Shown here: positions 34,881 through 45,755 of the stretch, one piece after another
Position numbering within the stretch: position 1 is the first letter of the stretch
Layout: each line of letters opens with the position of its first letter
NCBI GenBank assembly: GCA_021234155.1
Contig: JAJEKV010000035.1
Span: 4,976,224 to 5,040,223 of the forward strand
Reading direction: 5' to 3'
DNA length: 64,000 nucleotides
Source of the DNA: Isoetes taiwanensis
Taxonomy: Eukaryota; Streptophyta; Lycopodiopsida; Isoetales; Isoetaceae
The notes under the pieces: model-generated
The model's database searches: none
The model's input: only the letters and a program-made list of their open reading frames with translations
What the model was told of the DNA's origin: nothing
Program-made: the position numbers and the translations under genes

Positions 34881-36855
34881 TGCCATGATTAAAATCCCAA
34901 CAATCACGCAAGCAAGAATTACAAAAATGACAAGGGTTGCTCCAATGCAAAATTGTTGGAATATTGATTAGGGCATTAACACACATTCATACAGAACAAA
35001 ACCGGGCAAACCTCGGAGCCTCTTAAACATCCCAGCTGCTACAATTTTCTTGTCTTTTTCCTCCACATAGTAGAAAAGCAAAATTATGAGCTTAATGGCT
35101 ATCACTTAAGATGAAGAAAATTATTCTCATGATAATGCAACGGAAAGGCTAGTAGTATGTATAGAATACCATTTTCTACATGAGAATAAGGCCTATTAGA
35201 TGTGGGGTTATTAGATTTATATAATATATAAAAAAAGAAATTGATCGCCTGCCTATATGAGAGCATTTCATCTTCCTGGGCGCCAAACAAGTAGCAACGA
35301 CATGTGGCCACGTATAGTCCCAACGAACCAGCTTCTAAAAAAAATTCCAACACGTAAAAATAATCCAAGAAAGACAAACAAGTAGGTGGCACCTTCATTG
35401 GCTTGTGCCCCACCTCCGCTTGACTTGATTAGTCTTTGTTAATAAAGAATGATAATAGAAGATGAGAATGAGAATAGAAGATGAGAACGTCACTATGGAT
35501 TATTATATTGAACTTGTCTTCTAGAGAATGAGAATAGAAGATGAGAATGCCACTTCCCATGAACTATAGAGGTTGACCTTGTCTTTTTCATTCCCTTCTT
35601 CCTTCATTTGTCCGCGTATTGTTTGTCCTTATCTGTCGTCATGCTTGTTCGAGGGGATTTCCTATACTCTATTTATGTTGTCATGCTTGTTCAGGGGGAT
35701 TTCCTATACTCTATTTATGTTGATGTCTCATGTCTCTAGGCTTATTCATTCCAATAATATGGGCAGTTGATGACTTCGTCAAGTTGACTTTGATAATAAT
35801 TTCATTACCAACCTTTGTTACGCCCCATGATAAGGTATTGAGGACAACCAATTGTGTCATGTTTATAATTGCTTGAGAGAAATGAAGAGGACTATTTCAA
35901 TATTTCAAGCGAGGGTTAGCAAGGTAATTAACAAATGTGCATATAATCAAGGAGTTTTTTATGGAAACAAATTGATTTCCTCACATAGCTGTCACTTTAA
36001 TCCTACAAAATCATGGGAGTTTGAAAGGCCCAAATCATTCATTTAGCATATTACTATATTGACAAACAATTTGGGTTCTTCCTCAACTACTACTAATTGA
36101 ATTCAAAATCATTGTTGAGTCGTGAACAAATATATGTGTGATCTTACCTCGAAAATGACATCTAGAATTGCTTGAGGTATTGCACAATACATTTGAATGG
36201 TAATGACCAAGGTTAACCATGCAAATTTTAAGGAACCATGTTCATTTGATTATTACATGACTACATGGAAAGAACATGGAATAGGGCAAGAGTAGGTGGT
36301 ATGCTATATCTATTGCTCAACTCTTCAAATATGTCCTTCCAAGTTGTAGTTCATGTTGGCAAAGACGACGTGCAATTGCAAAAAATGGCTTTCATAGGGT
36401 AAGAGGTGGCTTTGGCTAAGCGTTTTTACCAGGGCACGTCGTATATGCCGATTGCATAATTGCATAATTGCATAATTGCATAATAATTGTTTTAGTAAAT
36501 GACTGATGTGCATCCTAGCAATATTGGTAGAGCATTATGAAGCCAAGAACGCACCACAATGTTTTTATCTAGTGTTTGATCATATTCATTCAAGCATATT
36601 GGCCTTCGAAACAAGGAAGTAATTGACTCAAATGCTACTAGGATATCATCCTAGAGTACATAGAAGAAATTCCTATTTTAAGCAATTTGTGCCACATCAA
36701 GTCCGATTCCCAAAGAATAGTAAGGATAATATAAGGAGCAAGTCATCCTGATACAAAGACAATATTTGTGCATAAGCTATGGGGGCCCCTAGTAGATCTC
36801 ATAATATGCCATGATATTTGTGCCTAGAACCAAGTCGATGATCCTAACAAAAACT
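34881..36855. repeat. Segmental duplication flank (unit of HIPP copy 3)
   Basis: Counterpart of 25520-27260. Internal features: GAGAATAGAAGATGAGAA repeated around 35465 and 35530; TTGTTCRRGGGGATTTCCTA repeated at about 35644 and 35686 (period about 42 bp); and four TTGCATAA units at 36453-36484. No gene recognised. Confidence 0.65.
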
Positions 36856-37415
36856 TCACATGATAGCACATCCTTGGCCACCAGCATGGCAATAGCATGG
36901 CCCCGAACAATAGGAATAACACGGATTGAAGGGGGGATAAGCCGGCTGATATACCATAATTATCTCAGGCGTTTTATCTTCGCATTTATTTCCAACGCAC
37001 TCACATTTCTTTGGGCCATCCTCCTTCCATTTCTGCACTGTCTTGCCTAGCTTTTTTATCTTCTTAATACACTCGTCTTCTGTGGCAGACCCTTTAACTT
37101 TAACCATCTCCTTCTTCATATCAATCTCCACAGATTCTACTCCTGGACAACAGATTGTAAATGATCCAACAAGGTTAGTCCAAGCTTCAGAACTGTAAAT
37201 TAATGGAGAAAAGGTTTGTTATTTTTTGTACCTTTTAGAGATTGTAGAGCTTTCATAACGGCGCATTGGCACTTGTTGCATGTCATGCCCACCTTGAGAA
37301 TAACCTCTTTGGGTTTTTTGTCGGGCTCCTTTTTAGGCTCCGGACATGAACAGTAACAATAACAGTGACAGTGCTGGCCATAGCCATGGCCGCAATGGCA
37401 GCGCTCACACGACAT
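36856..37415 (-). CDS. HIPP copy 3: heavy-metal-associated isoprenylated plant protein (156 aa)
   Basis: Two exons, 37415-37232 and 37142-36856, join across an 89-bp GT-AG intron to give 156 aa. The N-terminus is exceptionally Cys/His-rich (MSCERCHCGHGYGQHCHC, then YCYCSC). A KPKEV linker is followed by an HMA domain with the canonical GMTCNKC metal loop, VESVEIDMKKEMVKVKGSAT and IKKIKKLGKTVQKW. An extra Cys cluster CECVGNKCED is absent from copy 2. Then come VYQPAYPPFNPCYSYC and the prenylation motif CAIM at the end. Role inferred from the family: membrane-anchored binding or delivery of soft metals (Cu, Zn, Cd). Of the three copies this one keeps the most standard metal site. Frame, splice sites and CaaX are intact. 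Confidence 0.87.
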
Positions 37416-37535
37416 TACAATTTCCTATGGCCCCAATCTGCATGCAGTTCAAAAATTCTCCTAGATCTTGCCTAAGCTTTTCGATTTGTTTGAAGGCCCT
37501 TGCAGACTTGTATGCAAATGAGAGCCTATGCTTCA

Positions 37536-37546
37536 GCTTATATTCC
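37536..37546 (-). promoter_or_regulatory. TATA box of HIPP copy 3
   Basis: Minus strand GGAATATAAGC about 120 bp above the ATG, at the position equivalent to the copy 2 TATA box. Confidence 0.5.
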
Positions 37547-37559
37547 AGCGTTTGATGGC

Positions 37560-39194
37560 GCCACAGCCGGGTTTTTCGTTCTGGCCCATTCCAGCTAGTC
37601 CGACCATAGGTTTTAATACTATAGTGCTCGTGGCCTGAGACAATTTCCTTGACTAATCAAAATATTTAATTCTTGCAAAAAAAAAAGAAACCTTCGAATT
37701 CTCTTTTTGCAGAATAGCCTAATGCGAGTGAAATGTTTATACGGCCGGACTGATTTGAAAAGGAAGTTCTTGGCGCCTGGCCGCTGCTGTTTCTACGACC
37801 TAGTTTCTGGATCGGAAAAAGCTTCAAGTCGCCTAACAGCAAAAATCGTTGTCGACAGCTTTCTAGCGCAGGCTTTTGAATGGCCCGGATGCATCTATTA
37901 GACCTATTCGACACGTGTCATTATTAAATTTTTCTTTAACATGTAGGCAAGATGCTTTTAGAATATTCATAATTGATACCTCCTACTAAAACGACACGTT
38001 TTTCTGGAAGGAAAAAATAGAGTCCTTAGGAAAAAAGCACTTGGACGGGGATGCCATCGCCTGCAGGCCTTAAATTTGAACATTGCAATACCATTCAAGA
38101 GGCCTTTGGCCCTTCAAAGAATGGTTGTCTTTTTTTCGGCCATGCAAATGAACGACAAGAGGAAAAAAATGCCATTCAACTTGAACGGCTTTGGCAAATG
38201 TCACCCTTCAATTGAATGGCAGTATATATTCTTATTATTTTTATAGTTTTTTTCTCCCACCAATTAGAATTTAGAATGAAATACCTTATACCATTATCAA
38301 TTTAAAATTAATGAGATAATAGAAATCAATACCCCACCACCAACCAGCATTAAACATTAAAAAAAAAAAGGAATCTTGCAAAAATTGTTGACGACGACGG
38401 AATTTCTTGCCAAATTCCCGTTTTTTTGCCAATGCCAATTCCGGCCAAGCCAGTGGACGATCCCCCGGCTGGCTGACGCGATCCCCTTTGGCCTCAGGCT
38501 CCAATTCTGTTCTTCTTCGGTCTGAAATGATTGAATTAGTGATAATATTCTTACATAATATCGTTGTAGGGGGCCATCCGGCACTGCTGGACGATCCGGC
38601 TCCAATTCTGCCTGCTCTTGGCCATCAAAGGTAAACTCTGCAACAATGCAAAGGGGGTTCTTCAGGCCTCCCAAATCTTCAGACCGTGGCAATTTAGACC
38701 AGAAGGTTGCTCAAACTCGGATCGAATCAAAAGAATAGTCACCTTCTAGTGTCTATTGCAGTGGGAATTACTATAGCAAATCTGCAGGTATGTTCTGATT
38801 ACTCTAGTTACCATGAACGATAAACTTTTGTGTTTTTTTTTAACTTGTAGGAACTTGTTTTTTTGCCCAACCAAACTCGGATTGACCTGTGAACTCAGAA
38901 TCTGAACTCTATTTTTGAATTTAGAAGGATCAGACTTTTAGGAAAACGTAATGAGATATAAAAATATAACTGTTCATTGCAATCGATTCTTCTTCTTCCT
39001 AATATTTAAATATCTTTGATATGGCTTTTTGCAAACTCTAAACGTATTGATTTTGCCAGAGATTTTTTCCTTGGGATTATGCTCGTGATCATTTTATCCT
39101 CGTGATTATGCTCTAAGCTTGTTTCCAGAGATAGTGAAAGGTATGTATTAGTTTTATTTCATATATTGTCTCCCTTTTTTTTTACCAATTCTTT
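37560..39194. other. Spacer with possible left subterminal repeat of a hAT element
   Basis: No gene. At 38050-38090 the words GCCATCGCCTGCAGGCCTTA and ATACCATTCAA appear. Partly complementary words appear at 39665-39725 on the other side of the hAT fragment. The CCATTCAAxTTGAAxGG family of words recurs at 38170-38220 and 39575-39690. Confidence 0.4.
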
Positions 39195-39464
39195 TTGGTA
39201 TGTGATTTCTATTTTGATGTCTATGATGACGTGATGAAGTTATGGCAAGCAGTTCTAGTTCTTCCAGTATCATTTGTAGAATATGAACGTGGATTCCGAA
39301 GGCAAAACTTGATAAAAGATGATGATCGAGAATCTTTGAATCTGAAAACTCTTGAAATTTTGATGTTCTTATCATTATCATCGCCTGACATGGCAGATGC
39401 AGACTATGAGATGATCTATGCTAATTGGATGGATCATAAGCAACGCCGCATGGTGCAATTGTAA
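39195..39464 (+). pseudogene. hAT transposase C-terminal dimerisation domain fragment
   Basis: The 89 codons read LWQAVLVLPVSFVEYERGFR, then LIKDDDRESLNLKTLEILM and MADADYEMIYANWMDHKQRR. This is the usual end of hAT-type transposases: VLxLPVSxxExERxFS, then NRIKxxxRxxLxxxxLxxLM. FVEYERGFRRQN replaces the usual TVExERGFSxxN. No zinc-finger or catalytic part is found upstream, so it is a 3' remnant. The stop at 39462 is where such proteins normally end. Confidence 0.75.
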
Positions 39465-42400
39465 ACTTTGGGCTATTGAATCAGGCCTTTAAGCTTTATG
39501 TGTGAATTATATATGATATAGTGTTTTTGCTTTTATATTGAAGATGTGCTTGTTTATTGCAGCTTTAATGAATGGCTAAGAAAAAATTTAACCTTCAAAA
39601 GAATGGCATCTTGGCAAAATTGCCTTTCAACATGAATGACAACTCTAAAAATTTGCCCTTCAAAAAAATGGAGATACCACCATTCAATTTTAAGGCTTGA
39701 TCGCCATAGCCAAAGCCTGCAATAGCGTCGGTTCTTTAAGCTACCTGACTCTTCCGGAATCGTCTGGGCACACCTCCCTTCATTAGAACGGGATGGCCCT
39801 TCGTCAAAACGGCATGGCAGATCTGTGGGAAAGGTTCTGGCTGGAACTTGGCCGCTGTGACCCAACAGAATCGAATTTTTTATTTTTGTCAGTTTTTATT
39901 CTTGCGAGTTATTTCTTATTCAAATTTGAGCCTGAAGGCTAGTCTGCACCGTCTTTGTATCAATATTTTTTATGTCTGAAGCTATTAGCTCGTGCTTGGG
40001 GTTTGTTGGGTTGCATGGGGAATACTGCCCAGATGCTGTCACAGATGCTTCCATCGATGATTTGGGGCAAATTAATCCATCTTCATTCACAGATGGCCCC
40101 CGGGGAGTGCACTTAGTAATAAAAGGGTATGGACATCTGCGTTCGAAGGGTGCCCGAAAACATCCCTAGTATACTGATCTTTGAAAGCAAATTTAACCCC
40201 TAAAGTATATATTTTGCCCTAGATAATGGCGAGAAAACCCCCTATTAGTAAGTATACGAATATGAAATGGTAAAAAAAAAAACCCTTTGTTGCATGCACA
40301 TGTCCCGTACTGCAAAGAATACTGAATCCCACGGAGATGGCCTAATTCAAACTGGCAATTTTAGGGCAACGATTCCTTGGACTGCCGACAACCCCTTGTT
40401 ATTCATTCAAGTCAGTATTCCAGCAACATCATTTTAGCATTTTAGGCAAGTAAAAGCAAAGATATTTGTAAATGGATTGCAAAGATTTGAGCTGTTGGAA
40501 ACTGGTCATTGCTGCCTCAGTTTTAATTTCCCATTCATGGTACTTTCTGTAAATCTTAATAGCTTCGATGTCCGTCTTCACCGCCATAGCTTTTGTTAGA
40601 GTTTACATTTCATGTTAGTTGGAATTGTGGCTATCAATGGAACCAAATGTCTGCCAACCTATCATCGTGCGATTTATGTTGAGCTGCAGGTTAGCTAGAG
40701 CTAGAGCTAGAGCTAGAAGCAGTATCAAAGGCACGTTGGATTAGATTAGGGTGAATTGCTTCGAGTATTTGCATCAGACACCAGTATGGATCAGATACAG
40801 AATATTAAAAGTGGTAGGGTTTGTGCCGTCTGTTTCAGTCTGTATCCTCATGGTTTTGAGCTGCTAAGTACGTTGTTTGGACCAAATGCACATAATCAAT
40901 ACAATACTCATTTTTGTTTGTTAATTATGTCAAAATTTGTATGTCCATGGCAAAGAAAGAACTCTATTTTGAAGCTCCATTGTGTATGTTCCATTTGCAG
41001 AGGCAACTGACATCTGTTCATTCAACCTCTTTTCTGACATTTGAGACATCTTAAAGGTATTTCACATTTGGAACTTCCATTCTCACAAGGGAGATGTAGG
41101 CCAAGTGGCTATCACATGGTATCCAAAAGCCTATGTCATATCTGTGTTAGAACATGAACATAATTAGGCATGAATATGGCATTAGTGGCCACGATTTCCA
41201 CGACCAAATCTAAACTTGCAATATTGTTACTCTCCTAGGATCTATTCCTTATGCTTTTAAAGATTTTTTCAGTGATTCAATTTCAAAATATCTGATCAAT
41301 AATAAAGGACAAAATTGCATCACAGGCAACAGAGCATAGTGTAAAAATTTTTGCTTTCCTTCTTTTCATATTTTAGGACCATACAGGTCAATTTCTTTTG
41401 TTATGTACCCACTGGGCATATTTAAGCGGATGCAATATTGAAGTCCATGTCATTATCAAAGACTTTTCTATTTGCAAACTTAGTATCAGATCTTTTTGGC
41501 TAAAGATTTGCAGAAGAATCCCAAGTTTCAACTCCTGCATGTTCTTTCGCATCTCAGAGATGTCCAGAATTGAGATCTATTCGACTTAGGACAAAACATC
41601 TTTCGCAGCGGGTTGGGCAAATTTTTTCAAAGCCCATTAGGTTTCCTGGGCTGGTGAGTAGGGTTTGGAATGGGTGACAACAAAAAATACCTGCCGGATT
41701 TGCATATGATGGCCTGTTGGAGACGTCGGCTCCATGCGAACATAAAAGTGAGGTAACACATCAGTTTGATCCAAAAACCTGGAAGCTTCTTCATTCTTGG
41801 CTGTATACATAAATATCTGGCCGATTTGTGAGCACTGGCGACTGAGCCATTTAGGGTGATCTAGTACTTGGCTATGGCGTGCTATGATCAAGGTGGCTAG
41901 GTTTTTTCTGGTTGGGTTGCTATGAGTGAGCCAAGTCCGGCTATGGCTTTTGCAACTGAGTTTTTTGCAATGAGTTTTGTGCACCTCCTACGGAGATGCA
42001 TAAAAACGTGTGGCTTTGCAGATGAGTAAAATATCCATGCCCATTATATTAACATTGCAATAGGATTTCTTTTAGCGTCACCTATCTGCTGTTGCTTTTT
42101 TGGAGCCATTGCTTCACAAAGGGCCATGAACTAGAGTGGATGTTGAAGAACTTGAAGAAGGTCTAGGAGCAGTGGATAGTTTCCCAGTTGGCATCATGGC
42201 AGATTTTATGTTGGTTTTAAATTAAGGTTTTACGTGTTTTCATGTAATTTGGATGTTGAACTATGATAAGAATGTGGTTCAAGGTAGCTAATCTACATGT
42301 GGATTAATATGCTACTTATTCTTTTGCTGTTAGACTCATGTGCATGGCTTTGCTTTGCTGCAACTTCTAATTTGAGAACCATACTGGAAACAATGTCAGA

Positions 42401-43342
42401 GTTATGCAGAGTATGCACAAAATATATGCTATGATACCACATGTCTGATAAAATTCTTTCTTTTTTTTTGTTTTCTTTATGTATGGCCAGACACAGTTAT
42501 GCTCAATTCTTATTTCCGGTTCAACATCTCTTAAATTCTATTATGTGCTCAATCTAGCCTATAAATTCTTGGCTGCAGGGTAGTTATGGTGCCTCTGTTA
42601 AGATGCATGTCATTTGACAACCCCCTGCAACACTCTTTATTCTCAGCGTGCCTCTTCTAGAGATTTAATCATTGCCTAAGCAACTGAATCTTGTAATGCA
42701 ACAGTTAATTTGTAGATATATATTTGCATTGTGCAGGAACGCTTTGTCTAGCAATAAATATGTGAAATTCTATTGGCAGGACGGTATGGGAAATAAAACA
42801 ACAAACTACATTGGATATGACTGCTGATCGTGGAGCTTTTACTGATCAAAGTTAAAGCCTGAATATTACTTGGACTAACAAAATTTTAGCAAATTGACAT
42901 CCCTCCACTTTTACGCATGGTGGTGAGATTTTTTATTGCATGAGTTGCACTGTGTGTTCCCTTTATTTTCCCTTATTAAACTTTCCAATTGTGCAATTGC
43001 AGAGTCTGAAAACTGGAATGTATCAATAGCAGTCAAGAGCAGTTGCAGATACAATCAAGTTCACAGTGGATGCTGCAAGTGCAAAGGTAGGGGACTGGAA
43101 ACTATTATAAATCAATGCTACTTGATCAGGCACTTGACTCTGTAAGCCATTTTTACATATCCAACCAACAAAGATTCTACAGTGGTAGAAGATGGCTCAA
43201 AGGGTGTGCTCCTTAGAGAATAGCGAAGAAAGGTCGTGACTTCCATAAATAACCTTGTTTATGGTAGAGAAAATTCATTTCATTTGCTTAGTCGACCTAC
43301 CATTGAATTATCACTGCATCATTTAATCGTACAAGAAATTTA
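39465..43342. other. Long intergenic region, no gene recognised
   Basis: AT-rich with only short scattered frames. GCTAGA is repeated five times near 40694-40718. No domain, tRNA or clear transposon was found. Confidence 0.5.
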
Positions 43343-43366
43343 TCGCGGCGGCCAAGGCCGCCGCGA
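43343..43366. repeat. GC-rich perfect palindrome, 11-bp arms
   Basis: TCGCGGCGGCC-AA-GGCCGCCGCGA in otherwise AT-rich DNA. Strong hairpin with a 2-nt centre. Confidence 0.9.
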
Positions 43367-44759
43367 ACATTTCTTTTGTTCGACTCGGTGCAACAGATAT
43401 TGGATGTAAAAGATACTCGGTGCGAAAGAAAAAATAGTAGAAAGTGTAGCCATTGCAAAAGAAAGTGTGTGCCAGTTTAGAACTTTGTTTGAGAGATCCA
43501 GTATTCAAAAGTTGTGGTCATCTTCTTTATGGTGCATGATTATTTTGTGCCACGTTCCATATTAGGCTAAGGCGTAATGTATAAGAATAGCCTCTCCATG
43601 CCCTAAAAAGTAATGCTCTTTTGAGGCATGTGCGTTGTGCTTGACAATTGAAATAAATTAAAACATTCTTCATGACATAAAAAATGAACATAAAAAATGC
43701 TTTTTCTGCAACATCCAGTCAAATCTTACACATGCCAATCACTTATACAATTTCCACAATTAGATTCTAGCTACCATATTTAGTTTACTAAACATGTTCC
43801 ATTTTTTAGCACCTCGCGTGGCAAGTTTTTAAGGTGTGGCACAGAACCAATGACTATCATTTAGGTCTCTTTGACATCTTTGGGCAAACAAAATATCTTT
43901 TCAAAGTTGTCATCGTGTTAGTGCCATCGGTCAGATCAATTATAAAAAGCATATGCATGTATACTGAAATATCGATTGATAACCATCAATAAAAGCTAAA
44001 GAATAAACCATCTATTAGGTAGTAGCCAGCAATTACATAGACAGCATAGCTGCACCATTTTTTTCATATTGAAGAAACCCCCCTTTAACAGCTTTTATCT
44101 GATATCTTTCACTTGAGGGAATTTCAATGGCATGGGGTACATAGAAACAACCACAGGTTTTAAGAAATAAAAATGAACAAAGAATGTAATAGTAATAAAT
44201 AAAAGAGCATCGGAGCAGTCTTAAAGCTTCAACTACAATGCCTAACCAAAACCTTACCACTTCATTGCTGGAAGTCATTAGTTTCATTGCTAAAAATCAT
44301 TACCTTGCTGCTAATTATAATAGTTGCTTTCCCACCATCTAACATCTGCAAAATGCAAAAACAATAACACTCAGCAAAGTACATCACCAAATCAATTTGC
44401 AGGAACCGTAAATGCTTTGACGGGCTATATTTTCACCCACTTTTTAGGAAGCTTCAAAAAGCACAAATATCTATTTTTGATTGTTCCTACTTCTGCACAC
44501 GGAGAAGAAAATGGTGTTATTTAAATGTCTCAGACTTGATGTTTGGCATAACTTAAATTTTTGCATTTACAACTTCTACAGACTGGTCGTGGTTTATTTA
44601 AACATCCGAATCCTTTGCTGCCTCTACTTCATAAGGACTTCTTCGAAAAGCTTTATATCGAAGTTAGCATCAACAAAGAAAATAGAAAAATCCCTAAACA
44701 AAATACGGTCGATGAAATCCACTTAGAATAACCTGAGGGTTCTTTCAATATCATTGTAG
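43367..44759. other. Intergenic, no gene recognised
   Basis: AT-rich, short frames only. Confidence 0.5.
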
Positions 44760-44761
44760 AT

Positions 44762-45240
44762 TCTACATGTCGGAAGCAATGTTGTTCAAGCTGACACACC
44801 AAGTTTCGGTGGCATATGAAGAACTATTAACTCTGCCTCTTCCAGCCATTCTACTCAACCAAGCATGTCAATAATTTAATTGAAATGCTCAACTATAGGC
44901 ACTACTACATGACAATCCTTCATGGAAAACAATATATGACAACCTTCATTTAATAGACCAATATAGCAATGCGCAAAAAAAATGTTGCATAAAGAAAGTT
45001 CGTCAAGTTGAATGCCCTCAAGTTGCAATTGTTGGAGCATATGAAGAACTTGCTTTCCATATCCATGCTGGGCATGTTCTACAATCATGGTAGCCCATGA
45101 AATTGCAAGCCTACGTGTCGAATATTTTGAGGGCATCCTCAAGCTTTCCACATTTAGCATACAAATTAATAAGAGCAGTTTTTACAACAACATCCGCTTC
45201 AAAGCCACGACCCTAGATTAGGTTGTAAGCTAGTGATGTG
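44762..45240 (-). pseudogene. Pentatricopeptide repeat (PPR) protein fragment, pseudogene
   Basis: Consecutive minus-strand blocks of a PLS-type plant PPR protein: GFEADVVVKTALINLYAKCG and KLEDALKIFDT (45215-45117); SWATMIVEHAQHGYGKQVL; GIQLDELSLCNIFFAHCYIG; VEHFN; IIDMLG, a stop, WLEEAELIVLHMPPK, another stop, TTLLPTCR (to about 44762). The blocks are spread over three frames with at least three stops. Such proteins bind organelle RNAs and guide editing or splicing. Only about 160 residues of a normally 500-900-residue protein are present. Confidence 0.8.
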
Positions 45241-45755
45241 CTACCGATGGTGCAGGCAAGTAAAACTCTAACATTGTTCACCGACTTCTTCTGATTTAAC
45301 ATTCACAAAAGGAAAATATGCCACATGGTACAATGTCACAATGACAGCCCCATGGCCAAATTTTCATTTACTTCGACATTTACACGTTTTTAATAGAAGT
45401 AAGAAACATCACTGAATGCACATTTTACATCTCTACTCACAATCATCCACACAAGGACTTTTTACATCTATTAAAAATGCCCGACCCACTTTTGGCATCA
45501 ACATCCAATCATGGTTGCTAAAAGTTGCTAGCTTTCAGATATTTTGTTTGGGAGCCTGTTCATGACCTAAGCTAAAAAAACAAAATAATAGATATTTGTA
45601 TAGGCAAAGTTGAAACCCAATGGTGTCTTGCCATCTGCCATCAGCAATCTGACATAGACTTATTTATTTTTACATTTACATATTGGTGATAAGTTCACAT
45701 TGGATGCCAACAATGTGATATCAGATCATATGTGTTAGTCTCCGCCTCCATCTTG
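45241..45755. other. Spacer, no gene recognised
   Basis: AT-rich. May contain the missing 5' part of the PPR pseudogene, but no further repeat motif was recognised. Confidence 0.35.
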
